From the NCBI GenBank assembly GCA_036365455.1, contig JAWQUS010000023.1, positions 3,906,001-3,970,000 of the forward strand: a stretch of DNA of 64,000 bases. Direction: 5' to 3'. This stretch comes from Macrosoma leucophasiata. Taxonomy: Eukaryota > Arthropoda > Insecta > Lepidoptera > Hedylidae. A program made the position numbers and the translations under genes. Numbering within the stretch: position 1 is the first letter of the stretch; each line of letters begins with the position of its first letter. Under the pieces are notes generated by a model, which was not told the origin of the DNA, did no database searches, and was given only the letters and a program-made list of their open reading frames with translations. Positions 31,911 through 43,601 of this stretch are shown piece after piece.

Positions 31911-32182
31911 CGATTTGATATAACTTAAATATAATTATTATAGTGTATCCTCACGCCATGTCTCTTATGGGCAGTGAGCATCGACGATACTGCGTTGTGT
32001 AGTCGAAGGCAGTGAGAGAGCAGAGTGTTAAATATATCTTTCCTTATACACAAATACACTTGGACGTAAATTTTCGTCAATAAGGAAAAGTTATTTCTGG
32101 GTAATTACCTCATTTCTACAGCTCTGCTGGTTAATTGAGCTTGACGACTGCCCAAGAAACCGCAACTTTAAGATAGAGTAGA

Positions 32183-32300
32183 AAAAAAACGGTCAAGTGC
32201 GTGTCGGGTCACGCGCAGTGTAGGTTTCCGTAGTTACAGAATAAGAGACGTAATGAAAAAAAAACTTTTTTTTTTCTATGGCGCTGTTCGAAATTTTTTC
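32183..32300 (+). repeat. L repeat fragment
   Basis: CGGTCAAGTGCGTGTCGGGTC and TTTCCGTAGTTACAG mark the 5' part of the L repeat, now worn. Confidence 0.45.
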
Positions 32301-32324
32301 TTATGACATTGAGTTTTATTACTC

Positions 32325-32552
32325 ACTAGCTGACCCGGCAAACCGCCTCAGAATGAAACAATGAGTCGAAGGTTTGATAAATACGGACTATTTGTATGGG
32401 AAAATGAAATTATGTTTTTTACTACTTTCCTTCGATTTCTTCTTATTTCTTACCTTTTAAACCTTCCGTGGACTTCCAAAAATCATTCAAAACCAAAATT
32501 AGCCAAATTAGTCCAGACGTTTACGAGTTTTAGTGAATTTTTATATAGTTAG
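32325..32552 (+). repeat. G repeat
   Basis: ACTAGCTGACCCGGCAAACC at the start; TTCCAAAAATCATTCAAAAC inside; ends TTTTTATATAGTTAGATAG. Confidence 0.65.
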
Positions 32553-33500
32553 ATAGATAATAGATATCCAGATTATTGACTTAACTTTATGACCTTCAAA
32601 AATAGGTTTAGGTTAAATATTGCCTGTGACTATGTGGTTTTCAATTATGAAACAAATCCGCCACGATTTTTTTCACAACTGAGGGTCATTAAATTGAGTT
32701 GAAAAAATATGTAAATACTTTACAGTGTATTGAAAATCATAAAGTATATCAAGCTTTGCTTCATTTAAATTCGCTCACGTATTTTTTATTTGTAGGTACA
32801 TATACTGTAAAAAAGCGTTCGTATAAAATCTATTAATTCGTGTAAGTATACGTAATTTCTTTTTACTTTCACGCTAAGTTTAAGTACACAAGCCATAAGA
32901 CGCTAAGAGGATTTGAGAGGAAAAATTGCTCGTCTTTATATTTTTTTAATTCAAACAAGTACACTTTACCCTTTATCTCTGATTATTATAAATACTCTTA
33001 ACATGTGTACACTAGTTTTTATTGCTTTGACTCAACAATTTCAATTTCACAACTGATGAAGAAGATATTACATTTGTACTAAAATATTTGCTTTTTTTTT
33101 TTTTGTTTATGCAATATGAGTCGAATTCCACAAGACTTGGAAATTAAATCTTGCCTGCCTTTAGCTGTAAATGCCAATAGGGTGGTAATCCAAATAGAAT
33201 ATCTCAAAATACCAAAGCACATAAAATAGAGTGAGCAATAGCAAATATTTGTATACAATTAAACAATTTGAGTAATCGAAACGCTGAAATCGATACGTAT
33301 CTCGAATGCCAGTCGGGAGTGGAACGATATTGTCAAGATAGATGAGTAGTTGGCACGCGATCGATTATATACCATCTATCTATACTTTTCGCTAAGTTTC
33401 ACTAGGTGTTGGCGGCATATTTTAATTTGGGGAAAGTATTTACTACTCAACTTAAGGTGAAATAATGATAACTCATTTAACAACTTTAAGAATTTCATTC
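32553..33500. other. No gene or repeat recognised
   Basis: AT-rich spacer, downstream of the minus-strand gene that follows. Confidence 0.5.
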
Positions 33501-33506
33501 TTTATT
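33501..33506 (-). promoter_or_regulatory. Poly-A signal AATAAA
   Basis: AATAAA on the minus strand, about 83 bases after the stop of the unknown gene. Confidence 0.6.
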
Positions 33507-33588
33507 AGCTAAGATCAATATTAAGTGCATTTTTATAATAATTATAAATATTATGTTAACTCACCCAAACTTATTATGATAACTAAAA

Positions 33589-34790
33589 CTACTTTCCTCC
33601 ATCTGTCCAACAAAATCTAGCTGGTACTTTATTTGGACGATCTGGTTTGATACCAAGCTGACCTGTTTTAAATTTATCTGGAACTTCTCCTTGTCCTACA
33701 TTCTCTACTATCTTTGTTGTCACATCACTTTGCTGTCGCATGGCTATAACTGCACTTTTACCTCGCATTCTCCTCTTTGTGAAATCTATTTCAGCCAATT
33801 CTTCTTCAGAACTATCTTTATCTTGCACCGTATATTGCTCTAATTCTTCTAATTTAGATACTTTACTAACTGTGGCACTTATAGATTTAGTTTGGGATGA
33901 TAAAATATGTTCATCTAACTTTTTCTCTATGCAAACAAGCTTCTCTAGAATAAGATCAAACTTTTTTATATTGTAAGCATTTTGCATGTTTTCTAATGTT
34001 GTATATATTTTGTGCTTATCTACTTCTAAGAGTTTAATTGTATCTAACAGTGGTTTCCGTATGTCATCTACGAGTATTTTTTTATCTTTCTCATTCATCA
34101 AATGAATTTTTATCTTCGTATTGTCAGGATTCGATAAATCTGTAGCAATAGCTTCGAATGATTCAGATGCAATGAGTTTACTGTGAACAATATTATTAGT
34201 TTTCTTTCTGCGTTTTGTGTCAAGTTTCCGTTCTGATATTTCTGATAGGGAACAACTCATTGATCGGTTTTCATCAATATCTTCGAGTGTATTATTTTGC
34301 GATGATCTGTTGAGTGTATCCCGACTGCTATAACTTTCTTTACCATGTTTGTATTTATCTTTTTTCATTTCTATAAAGTGTTTTCTGTTATTATTTGCTT
34401 CAACATTTGTATAATTAACTTGATTAGTTTTTTGTCTACATTTTCCTCTAGATTTCTTTGTTTTGATCGTATAAAATGTAGAATCACGTAAATCTGTACT
34501 CGGGGGTATTGTCAAAGGGATTAACTTCTTAGCGAAACTAATAGTCTTCTCTAGGATTGGGTCCGCGTTTTTCTTTATTGTTTTATTAATTTCGCCAACG
34601 CCAGCATTTAGTTCAGAATCAAACTGCTGACTTTTATGCTGTGTTCGCTTTTGCGGCAACTCATTAGGCGTTCTTTTGCTTTGAGGTAAAAACTTCTTGT
34701 GAACGTACACAATTGAATTGTGACAACGCTCAGCGACGTAGTAATTAGACAAATCAATTCCGTTGATACCCCTGCAAGGCTTGTGAAAGT
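33589..34790 (-). CDS. Terminal exon of an unrecognised Lys/Ser/Asn-rich protein
   Basis: The frame runs 1.2 kb without a stop. On the minus strand it opens at TTTTTATTTTAG| (acceptor, 34791-34792) and begins, after two split-codon bases, FHKPCRGINGIDLSNYYVAE. It ends VPARFCWTDGGK and stop. No Met begins it, so earlier exons lie to the right. The first third is basic (KRTPNELPQKRTQHKSQQ). Residues about 140-200 are Ser/Asn-rich, about 215-300 look helical and charged (KKILVDDIRKPLLDTIKLLE), and an acidic SSEEELAEIDF precedes RRMRGKSAVIAM. No known domain, signal peptide or membrane segment is seen. The composition suggests a nuclear or cytoskeletal protein, but that is a guess. AATAAA lies at 33501-33506. 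Low repeat content nearby and a non-transposon sequence favour a host gene. Confidence 0.75.
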
Positions 34791-35040
34791 CTAAAATAAA
34801 AAGACAAAGTTTAAATGGATATAAGTTGTGGGTAATATATTACTTTGAACTTGGTACAATTTAAGTTTATAAAGCGTAATTAAGGATTTTGATTGAGTTC
34901 GTTGACTGAGAAAGATTTGCTGGGTGGAATGAAAATAATAAATGCTACGTCCAAGGCAGTACATACTTATATTTATTTGTTAACATTATTAACGTGAAAA
35001 TGTCATGTGTCTGTCAGCTATTTCCAGATTATCAGGTTAA
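34791..35040 (-). other. Intron upstream of the unknown terminal exon
   Basis: The intron starts at the acceptor at 34791. Its far end was not found; repeats begin at about 35045. Confidence 0.4.
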
Positions 35041-35044
35041 AAAT

Positions 35045-35205
35045 CAAATTGATCATCGAAGCGATCGCCAATCCGCATGCCAACAGTGGAGAATAATAAT
35101 AAAGAATATTCTCCCCACATGATATATTACACTATTGTAAGCTTCTTTGAGGAGTGTTTGTCCAGCTGTGGGCGTATTTCGGCTGAAGTGATGATGATGA
35201 TGATA
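35045..35205 (+). repeat. Repeat-D fragment with RTE-C-like tail
   Basis: GCGATCGCCAATCCGCATGCC, then GTCCAGCTGTGGGCGTATTT and GTGATGATGATGATGAT. Confidence 0.5.
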
Positions 35206-35299
35206 ATGAACATAGAAGAGACCAGTAAATACATATTTGTGATAAAGTAAATATTAATAAGATAGTAGAACATCGCTCTGAAAATTAATATCATAATAT

Positions 35300-35472
35300 A
35301 CTAAGGTATTGTAGAAATTAAACTTGCGGATTTTCTCGCGTATACAACACTCCCAAAACTTCTTACACCCGACGTTTCGGTCGCTTTCCAGCTACCGTGG
35401 TCACGGGCAGACTGTTGGCAAGTTTAATTTCTACAATGTATGAAGCTCGCGAAAACCTACGAAAACGTTATA
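35300..35472. repeat. V element, copy 2
   Basis: TAGAAATTAAACTTGCGGAT at 35312 and GCAAGTTTAATTTCTAC at about 35418 form the inverted arms. The centre reads ACCCGACGTTTCGGTCGC. The flank GAAAACCTACGAAAACGT is on the right, opposite to copy 1. Confidence 0.6.
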
Positions 35473-36489
35473 CTAAGGTATTTCAAATGTTATATGTAAG
35501 TAGTAACAGGTAGTGCTAGTATAGGAATAACACTTTGCCTGATTTATAAATATATATTACCTGAATCCATATGCTTTTTGTAAAGTGTATTCAAAATTGT
35601 GGTGAAAATTGTAGAAATGCAAAAAATATATCCGTACTGTTTAGTGTTTGTTAATGTTGTTTAGTTTGACAGTGAAATATTAATTGCTTTTAGACACCTG
35701 TCTGTGACCTGTCTTATTTAAAACATTTTTTTTTGTTATTTATGGCATCGCTATTACGCATATTGCCAGTGTCAAGTAAAACGATATTTCGTATTTATTT
35801 AAGCAGCGTAAAAGTTAATATAATATAGTCATCAAGTATAATATGTAAGTATGTATCAAGTATATATGTTATCAAGTATAATATGTCAGTCAAGTTATTC
35901 GAGTAAAGCGATGGCTACTTTACCAGGACATTTACAATGAAGTTTTGGAGGCAACCTGAAAAGTCGTGTTTTCGCACTGTTATTCTATTTCGCTTTACAC
36001 GGTCACTGTAATAAACCTATATTAAACAAAATGCCACTGATTCAATATAATTTAAAAATACACCAAGAAAATGAAATAAAATAAGAGCACCATACGCCTC
36101 TTTCAGGGTTCCCGCCAAAACCTCAAAAACATATTTGAAAGCTCTATTCATACGTTGGGTTTTTCAGCCTTTAGAATTTTGTTCGGTTTGTTTCATTATT
36201 TTATTTAAAAAATCAATTCTAGACAGTAAAAGAAGGTCGTTGTAAGTTCGTCGTGTACCAACTAGAGATAAATTCGTTTTTTTTTTATGTAGCTAGAGTC
36301 GTTTTCTGATTTTCACTTTACTTGAGCTTTAGGAATTTATGATTTAAAATTAAAGAGAACTGGTAAGTACCTGTAAGTATAAACTAGATATAAAAAATGG
36401 CCCCGCAATAACCTAATAGTTATTATGTCTCTGTAATATCTGGATGAACGAAATGATACTTCAGTGGGATCCTGTGATAACATAATATA
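35473..36489. other. No gene or repeat recognised
   Basis: AT-rich. A 32-bp minus-strand piece at about 35928-35959 sits between CTTTTCAG and GTAAAG and could be a micro-exon, but nothing else supports it. Confidence 0.35.
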
Positions 36490-36834
36490 TATAACGGAGT
36501 GCCAGGATGACGATTCGAGGTTTCCTTTGTGTGGTGCGTATCTTTGTCGACACGCGCCTTCATCGTGGGCGTTGTCTTCCAGGAACATGGTAAAATAATA
36601 AGGCTGCTAGTTAGTTCTTGCAATATATTCATTATTACAACGCTTAAATCATGAACTTATGATGAGATTACAATAATATTTTACAATACAGAATAAATAG
36701 GTTTTCGGGTGACAATAATGTACGACAGCTCTTCAAAAAGTCAGTGACGTTCGCTCAGTATCAATAGTGTACTCTTTGGTTCATCCGTTATTCCAGCCAG
36801 CTACAACTCCATTCGGTGTTACCCGCGCCGTTAT
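36490..36834. repeat. I repeat, copy 1 (uninterrupted)
   Basis: From ATAACGGAGTGCCAGG to CCGCGCCGTTAT, about 345 bp, with a short ATAACGG/CCGTTAT inverted end. A second copy at 45201-47055 is split by a 1.5-kb insertion. Confidence 0.65.
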
Positions 36835-36860
36835 ATATATATATATATATATATATATAA
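36832..36860. repeat. (AT)n microsatellite
   Basis: About 14 AT units between the I repeat and SINE-A. Confidence 0.8.
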
Positions 36861-36865
36861 TGTTA

Positions 36866-37136
36866 TGTTATGGTAGTGGCAAACAAGCATGCAGTTCACA
36901 TTGATGTTAAGTGATGACTGCAGCCTATAACCCACACAAGGACCAAGGTCAAAATGCAGATGCATTACCACTCCTGAGGCCTAAGTTGTTATGCCTCTGT
37001 GCCGGAAATTACAGGGCCGTACATTACCACCCGACCGGAACAAATAGTGCTGAACCCTACCATTTAGCGGCAAGTATATTAGGTAATGCGGTGGTGCCTA
37101 CGCCCACTAGCTCCGTCACTGGAGCTCTACCACCAG
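36866..37136 (-). mobile_element. SINE-A
   Basis: TATGGTAGTGGCAAAC to CTCTACCACCAGT; young subfamily, tail replaced by the TA run. Confidence 0.85.
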
Positions 37137-37184
37137 TAAAATGATATATGTATATATGTAGAAAGATGTAGCATCTATCTATTT

Positions 37185-37432
37185 AAATGAAAATCAATTG
37201 CTGTTCGTTACTCTCGCTAAAACTCGAGAACGGCTCAACCGATTTGGTTAGTTTTAGAATTATTTCTGGAAGCCCAAAGGTTTAAAAAGCAAGAAAATAT
37301 GAAGAAATTGAAGTGAAATAGTAAAAACCATAATTTCATTTTCCCATACAAATAGTCCGTATCTATCACACCTTTGACACATTATTTCATACTGAGGCAA
37401 TACGTAGTTTGCCGGGTCTGCTGGTCTATATA
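37185..37432 (-). repeat. G repeat
   Basis: AATCAATTGCTGTTCGTTAC at the left (complement of the 3' end) to AGTTTGCCGGGTCTGCTGG. Confidence 0.65.
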
Positions 37433-37733
37433 AAACTATATATATATTTTAAACAAATGTTACGTAGATAGGTACCATATTTATCATCCTACTCAATGTT
37501 AAATGGCACAGACTCATTTCATGACCATTTTGACCTCCGACACAGATAGGAATAGCAGATTGAAATGTTTGCTTCGTCGATCAGTTGGCGAGCTACTCGG
37601 CTTCAGAAATAGCTTAAACTTTATGGAAATATACATTTATTTTCAGGCTTATTGTTTTGATATTGTCTTGGAGTTAAAATTTCAGTTTTAACTTTGAAAT
37701 AAGTAGTTATTATAATAGACTAACCCCCTTATT

Positions 37734-37869
37734 CATAAACGTATTTTAGCTAAAGTGTTGCTAATGTCTTCCTTGTCTTTTTCTATTCTGCACATTTGAC
37801 AATGCAACTGACAAAGACAAAGCATTCTATAGCTAAAACGTATCAAATGTACGTTTATGAATAAGGGGG
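37734..37869. mobile_element. MITE-F, copy 2
   Basis: CCCCCTTATTCATAAACG to its complement; flanks CTAA and TTAA. Confidence 0.75.
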
Positions 37870-38486
37870 TTAAGATTACATTTCATACGAAGAGATCCTA
37901 ACCATGTGACCAGAGAGGTTCACAAAATTGCGGAACTAAATAGAAGTCCAAGACGCCCGCCAATGACCAAGATCCGCTCGTATATTTAAAAAAAATATGA
38001 TGGCCTGAGATAACATCGCGCTAGATACAACCATTAAGCTGTAGAATAAATTTAATTATATGTTTGTTCCAACGCCCTCCACCCGCCGCCATGTTCAAAA
38101 AGTGTTGAGAGTAAGCGTTTTAATACATCCCGATAACCGAGTTGAATAAAGATACCGCATTCCCCCAAACAATCCAAAGTATTGCGCCACGAAAATGGTT
38201 TAACGACAATTTAATTGCCAATATTTAAGATAAAACAGACTTCCGAAGACGACACTTTAAGATAAATGCCACAAGAATATTATCCGAGGACGCCAGAAAA
38301 TGTGATTGATGATCTGTGCAAATACAATAGACGCTTATTTCATTTTTCCTCTATAAAGCCGAATAATGACTGTAGCGTTGAGTTATGTACAGTATCCCCC
38401 AAGAAATGTTGCAAATCGAGATTAAGAAAGGGACAATCGGCGAGTTTCGACTTCGTGGAGCGCTATCTCTGCATACATAAGCACTG
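37870..38486. other. No gene recognised
   Basis: A 76-codon frame at 38266-38496 (PQEYYPRTPENVID...) runs into the SINE-A tail and has no known domain. No repeat is identified. Confidence 0.35.
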
Positions 38487-38737
38487 TTTTTTTTAATGTA
38501 ATGGAAGTGGCAAACAAGCATGCAGTTTACGTTGAGTGATGACTGCAGCCTATAGAAACCCACACAAAGACCAAGGTCAAAATGCAGATGAGTTACCACT
38601 CCTGAGGCCTTAGCTGTTATGCCTCTGTGCCGGAAATTACAGGGCCGTATATTACCACCTGACCGGAACACGATAGTGCTGAACACTATCATTTGGCGGC
38701 AGATAAATTAGGTAATGCGATGATGTTCACACTGGAA
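38487..38737 (-). mobile_element. SINE-A, 5' end shortened
   Basis: T run, young-subfamily body; the head is reduced to CACTGGAACTCTACCAGT. Confidence 0.8.
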
Positions 38738-38825
38738 CTCTACCAGTAAAATGCCCAAATAAAAAAAAGTTCCACTGAGAATTTCCCAAAATAAAAAACC
38801 AATACACTCACTTGAGGATCAAACT

Positions 38826-39142
38826 CATAGAGCAACACAGGAGGGGAATAGCCATATGCAGGCTTTCCCCTCTGTCAAAGTACAAGCCCAAATGGGCCTA
38901 TGCCTGTCGCCAAGATGTTTAAATGTGTGCGTGAAATTGTTTCTGTATTTTGTTAAATTTAAGGTGTGAGTTTCGTAGTAATAAACGATTTTTGTAGTGT
39001 GCGTAAGTGTTACACGCATTTCCCCCCGCAAAAAATGACAGACTGTTTTGCATCGGAGGCGGAGGGAAGTAGCCATAGCGTGTATTACGCTTTGGCTAGT
39101 CGCCTCCGGTTTGCCGCGACCGGTAGGGCGCGGTGCTCTATG
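38826..39142 (+). mobile_element. MITE-E, copy 3, with 8-bp target duplication
   Basis: CATAGAGCAAC to GTGCTCTATG. Flanks ATCAAACT (38818-38825) and ATCAATCT (39143-39150), 7 of 8 identical. Shares the short left arm of copy 1. Confidence 0.85.
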
Positions 39143-39164
39143 ATCAATCTCAAACAAAAAAAAA

Positions 39165-39500
39165 TTTATCACTTGGAAATAATAGAATTTGCTTATGTCA
39201 AATTACAAATATAAAATTAAAGCGAATGACAACTGATACATTGAATAATATGTCAAAGTAAACAACAATAAAACCAGTAATGGTCCAAAAATACATAAAT
39301 AACTAAAATACGTATCAACAGAATCCATACTTTCTTTTACAAAGGCAAAATAAGACTAAAAAAAATAATATGGGACATTCTTTGTCATTCACTGACAGAG
39401 TTCCAAAGCACCACAGACCAATCAGCCTTCCTTCTTCGATGCAAAGCCCACATTACTGAGAAAAAACCTGCCAAAACAAATGTCAGTAGGGTCGAACGAA
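39165..39500 (-). repeat. LINE 3' UTR (same family as 18455-18852)
   Basis: Shares ATATGGGACATTCTTTGTCA and CTGAGAAAAAACCTGCC. It has 38 bp (CACCACAGACCAATCAGCC...) that the other copy lacks between two CAAAG repeats. No coding part remains. Confidence 0.65.
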
Positions 39501-40097
39501 TTCTTGAACTTTATCTCAGTTACTCGTATTTTGATTTAACCATTTATTTCAAGCATCTCTGATTCAATTCCCACCGTAAATCGATACGTCTTTCTCTTCG
39601 CATTTAAATCTCAGACATGTGGTTGCCCTCAAAACGAATTTCCTTATGTGGCAAGGGTCAGACCACCAACTAGCCCCAGATTGCATGGATATGATAATAC
39701 CGTACGAATCCCAAAGCTCTCTGCGAGGCTTGAAATGATATCAGAAAACTTCCATTACAAATCTTCCGTCCACAGTTTTAAAGTTCATTTCGAATTGGAC
39801 TTGAATTGAGAAAACGATAGGGCTTTCTTTGTGACAAACGACATCCCGGTCATAGCTCAAGTGGCTTGCGCTTTACTGCTACTGTTTGTTCTCGATGACA
39901 AATCGTGTGGAAATGGAATTTATTGCGTTTGTTTCGTGAGATATTATCAGGGTTGATACGTTATCGGACTCTGAGAAGTATCTTTTGTCATGATGAAAAC
40001 TTTGATGGATAAAATCCTGAAGAATATGGGAGCGGTTTTACGGTGGTAGTCAATGTTCCATCGCAATCCATTTCAAAATCATCGAAACCTTCACAAG
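39501..40097. other. No gene or repeat recognised
   Basis: Unique-looking, mixed composition; no frame of note. Confidence 0.45.
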
Positions 40098-40145
40098 TTT
40101 TTATGTCATGAAATGGCAGACAAGCATGTAGTTCATATTCATACC
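40098..40145 (-). mobile_element. SINE-A tail fragment
   Basis: TTTTTATGTCATGAAATGGC and AAGCATGTAGTTCATATTC only; the mariner lies 10 bp on. Confidence 0.6.
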
Positions 40146-40155
40146 TACACATATA

Positions 40156-41441
40156 TTAGGTTGGGGAAAAAGTTTCTTCGCATTTTTTAAGATAATTCAA
40201 AACATTTTTTAATATAGTTTATTTAAATTTAACTAAAATATGTATGTACCATTTTGTTTGATAACCTTTTGCCATCTTGTAGGTAGGGACATGATCCCAT
40301 TGCTATAAAAATTTTGGGACTTCTCATCAAAATACCGCGACAAGTAGATTTGGCAGTCCTCTCGTGATGTTAACCTAACATTGCATAAAGAATTCTGAAG
40401 AGACCGAAACAGTTGGAAATCTGAAGGTGCAAGGTCAGGACTATACGGCGGATGCATTAACACCTCCCAGCCAAACTCTCTTAATTTTTGCTGAGTGGCT
40501 ATATATGTGTGAGGTCTAGCGTTATCATGATGAAACACCACACCCCTTCTGTTGATCAATTCCGGCCGCTTTCTCTCAACTTCTTGCTTTAATCTTATCA
40601 GTTGGTCGCAGTAGAGTTCAGAATCGATAGTCCTGCCTGGTGGTAATAGCTCATAATGAATAATGCCCTTCCAATCCCACCACACACACAACATCACCTT
40701 ATTGCGAGTTAACCCGGGTTTCGCCACAGTCTGTGAAGCCTGACCGGCCTTTGACCACGACCTTTTTCGCACGTTCTTGTCGTACGTGATCCACTTTTCA
40801 TCACCAGTTATCAGTTTCTTCAAAAATGATTCGGTTTCATTACGTCGTAATAAAGAATCACAAATGAGTACACGGTTCATTAGGTTTCTTTCAGTGAGCT
40901 CGTGAGGTACCCAAATATCGAGATTTTTTTTTGTACCCAGCTTTTTGCAAATGCGCCAAAACTGTTTTGTGATCAATTCTCAGTTCTTCAGCTACGTCGT
41001 AACTACTGATATGTCGATCTTGCTCCACTTTTTCAAAAATGGCATTTATTTTATCCGTAATAGGGCGACCAGAGCGAGGTGCATCTTTGACATCAAAATT
41101 TCCGGATTGAAAACGCTTAAACCAAATTTGTGCTACTCTCACAGACACTGCACTAGGTCCATAAGCATCGCAAATTTTTTTCGCGGCTTACGTTGCATTT
41201 TTACCTTTTTTGTAGCAAAATTTTTAAATGTATCGAATTTCTTGATTAGATTCACTCATCTTGACAGTACGAAAAACAAATGAAAATCACACATTTGCCT
41301 AATTTGAATTTGGAATTATGTTCTTTAAAATGTTAACTTTCAATGATACCAAAACCAGCCAGATACAAATACTACAGCCAAAGAGATTTTATGACAAGTT
41401 CATACATACTATAATGCGAAAAGACTTTTTCCCCAACCTAT
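40156..41441 (-). mobile_element. Mariner transposon (cecropia-like), inactivated
   Basis: The 1286-bp element has ends TTAGGTTGGGGAAAAAGT and, at the right, the complement of ATAGGTTGGGGAAAAAGT. It is flanked by TA on both sides (40154-40155, 41442-41443), the mariner target duplication. TTAGGTTGG-type ends occur in the cecropia group. Confidence 0.93.
40233..41260 (-). pseudogene. Mariner transposase, broken (DD34D)
   Basis: Minus strand. The N-terminus begins MSESNQEIRYI at about 41260 and has two premature stops, one after about 11 residues and one after about 23 (AT-content changes TTA to TAA and CAA to TAA in effect). From 41148 a helix-turn-helix part runs RVAQIWFKRFQSGNFDVKD, RSGRP, DHKTVLAHLQKAGYKK. 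A frameshift in the A-run near 40925 follows. The catalytic part then has WVPHELT, TGDEKWITYD (first Asp), HHDNARPH (second Asp) and, with 34 residues between, YSPDLAPSDFQLF (third Asp). The DNA-cutting domain is uninterrupted to the stop at 40233. It acts by cut-and-paste at TA sites in intact relatives; this copy cannot make a whole protein. Confidence 0.9.
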
Positions 41442-41571
41442 TATATAGGATACCTGAAATAGAGAGATTTCAAATGACTCAAACCCGGAAAGGGAAACTT
41501 ATGGCTTCCACATGGAATATTGGTTAAAAAATCACATTATACATTGAGCATTGAATATTTATTTAACTAGC

Positions 41572-41925
41572 TGACCCGGCAAACTTCGTATTGCTTCACA
41601 ATTAAATAATATATCAAAGGTTTGATAGATACGGACTATTTGTAGGGAAATTTTGTTTTTTACTATTTCGCTTCAATTTCTTCATATTTTCATACCTTTT
41701 TAACCTTCTCTGGACTTCCAAAAATCATTCAAAACCAAAATTAGCCAAATTGGTCCAGTCGTTCTCGAGCTTTAGCGAGACTAACGAACAGCAATTGATT
41801 TTTATATATATATAGACTAGCTGGCCCGGCGAACTTTGTATCGCTTTAAAGTGCCTAAAGATAAAAAATACACTAGGTACAGTTTTAGCGAAAGTAACAA
41901 ATAGCAATTGATTTTTGAAAATTGC
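41572..41925 (+). repeat. G repeat followed by a second partial G repeat
   Basis: CTAGCTGACCCGGCAAACTT to TTTTTATATATATATAGAC, then at 41818 a new CTAGCTGGCCCGGCGAACTT that soon jumps to the 3' end. Two insertions in the same orientation, the second deleted inside. Confidence 0.65.
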
Positions 41926-42149
41926 CTGGCTTGTCCAATTTCGGTAATACATCAATGACATTTATTAAAAAATAAATGTGTAGGTACGTCATAATGGCGG
42001 GCATTGACATTGGAATTTATAAAATTATTGATTTTATTTCACGAATTATCAAAGAATACGAATTTTGTGTATACATGTTCTCGACTCAGAATAAAATATG
42101 ACATGTAATGTCTGTGCTTAGGTTCATAATGGCGGATGTGAAAAATTGA

Positions 42150-42552
42150 ATATTAACGTTGTGAATTTTTCACCATCGTCACCACCACCACTACTGTCAC
42201 CGCTACCACTTCCACCATCACAATTGCCACCAATGCCATCAACGCCTCCACCAACACCAACATCATCAAACACCTACGCCACCAAAACCACCACTGCCAC
42301 CACAACCAATGCCTCCGAAACTACCAACAACACCACCAACGACACCAACGCCACTAATGCCTCCATCGCGACTAAAAACCACCACCATCTCCACCAACGC
42401 CATCAACACCGCCACTAGAGTCACCAACAACACCTATGCCACCAACGACACCAATAACATCAATGACCAAACCCACTAACGCCACCAATGCCACCACCAC
42501 CACCACCACTACCAACACCACCAATGCCACCAACACCACTAACGCCACCAAA
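42150..42552 (+). repeat. (ACC)n-derived low-complexity tract
   Basis: About 400 bp of ACC/CCA/GCC-ACC triplets with point changes. It gives open frames (Pro/Thr/Asn-rich on plus), but there is no start context, splice site or homology. It joins directly to the QH-type sequence at 42556. Confidence 0.8.
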
Positions 42553-42555
42553 TAA

Positions 42556-43281
42556 GACCTGAAAATTCTGTGAAATTTTTAATCTTCTACTTGCTATGTA
42601 CCATTAAATATTAATATCGAACAAAAATAAACGAAAAAAAACACGTTTATTGTATGCCCCCTTGGACCCCTTAACATTTACATTTTCTTATTTTTAGTAA
42701 TTAATTTTGTCTTTATAGCCGTAACAGAAATACATAATTTGTGAAAATGTTAGCTTTCTAGCTATCACTATTTTTGAGATACAACCTGGTGACAGAATGA
42801 CGGGCGGACGAACAGACAGACAGACAGCGGTGGATTAGTAATCCGTAGGGTCCGTTTTTACCTTTCAGGTACGAAACCCCCTAAAAGATAGAACTAAGAT
42901 ACAGAATAGCTTAAAAATATTCGATATTCTTTAAATTGACATAACTTTTTTATTTCTGAAACCAATTCACATGAAACAAACACTAAATATTAAGTGAAAC
43001 TTGCTACAATTTAATAGTAAAAACAGCAGATCGAATACGCCGTTTCTGAAATTACCGTGCACAAACACACATACAAACAGACATTTTACCGAGATAAAAA
43101 GTACCCAGTGTTGTGCGCCAAAGGTTAAAGTATAATCATACCAAGTTTCATTGTCGGACCGGTGGTTTTTATGTGATGCTTGAACAAACAGACAGACATA
43201 CAGACAGACAGACAAAAAAATTTCTAATCGCATATTTGGGTTCAGTATTGATCTAGTAACATCCCCTGGTATTTATTTTTT
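42556..43281 (+). repeat. QH repeat, H part, copy 1
   Basis: AAGACCTGAAAATTCTGTG, ATACATAATTTGTGAAAATG, AGACAGACAGACAGCGG, ATTCACATGAAACAAACAC, ACATCCCCTGGTATTTATT. It matches 48607-49253 with an extra AT-rich piece near 42600-42710. The Q half found in the other copies is replaced here by the ACC tract. Confidence 0.65.
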
Positions 43282-43601
43282 ATTTCTACAGTTTTATTAT
43301 TTTAAATTTATATAGATTTGCCTTTGGATTCCCTTAAAATCGTGAACCGTTGGTATGTTTAATCTCTTTGCATCAAGTCGCCTGTCCTCATTCCGTTCCG
43401 GGCTGTCATTTTCATCGTTACTAATACGCCGATCACTTGATAGACGTTTCCTTTGTTCTTTGGAGAGTCTGATTAACGCGAATTATCAGTCATGGCCACT
43501 TATTTTGCTGGTTTGTTTGTCCATCTGTCACAGCCAATTTGCTTTGAAACTTTTTGGATAGTTTGGTTGAAGAAGAACCAAAGTAACGTAGCCCACTGAA
43601 T

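Noticed and set aside
35928..35959. 32-bp minus-strand micro-exon upstream of the unknown gene
   Set aside because: The borders CTTTTCAG and GTAAAG are good, but so short a piece can arise by chance and nothing links it to the 34790 exon.
36337..36588. Minus-strand frame MFLEDNAHDEGACRQRY... as a gene
   Set aside because: The sequence is part of the I repeat and the second copy (45201) has a stop in the same frame.
38266..38496. 76-codon plus frame MPQEYYPRTPENVIDD...
   Set aside because: It ends inside the SINE-A tail, has no domain and no splice or poly-A signal nearby.
42146..42418. Pro/Thr-rich 90-codon frame
   Set aside because: Low-complexity ACC triplet tract; the frame is open only because of the repeat.
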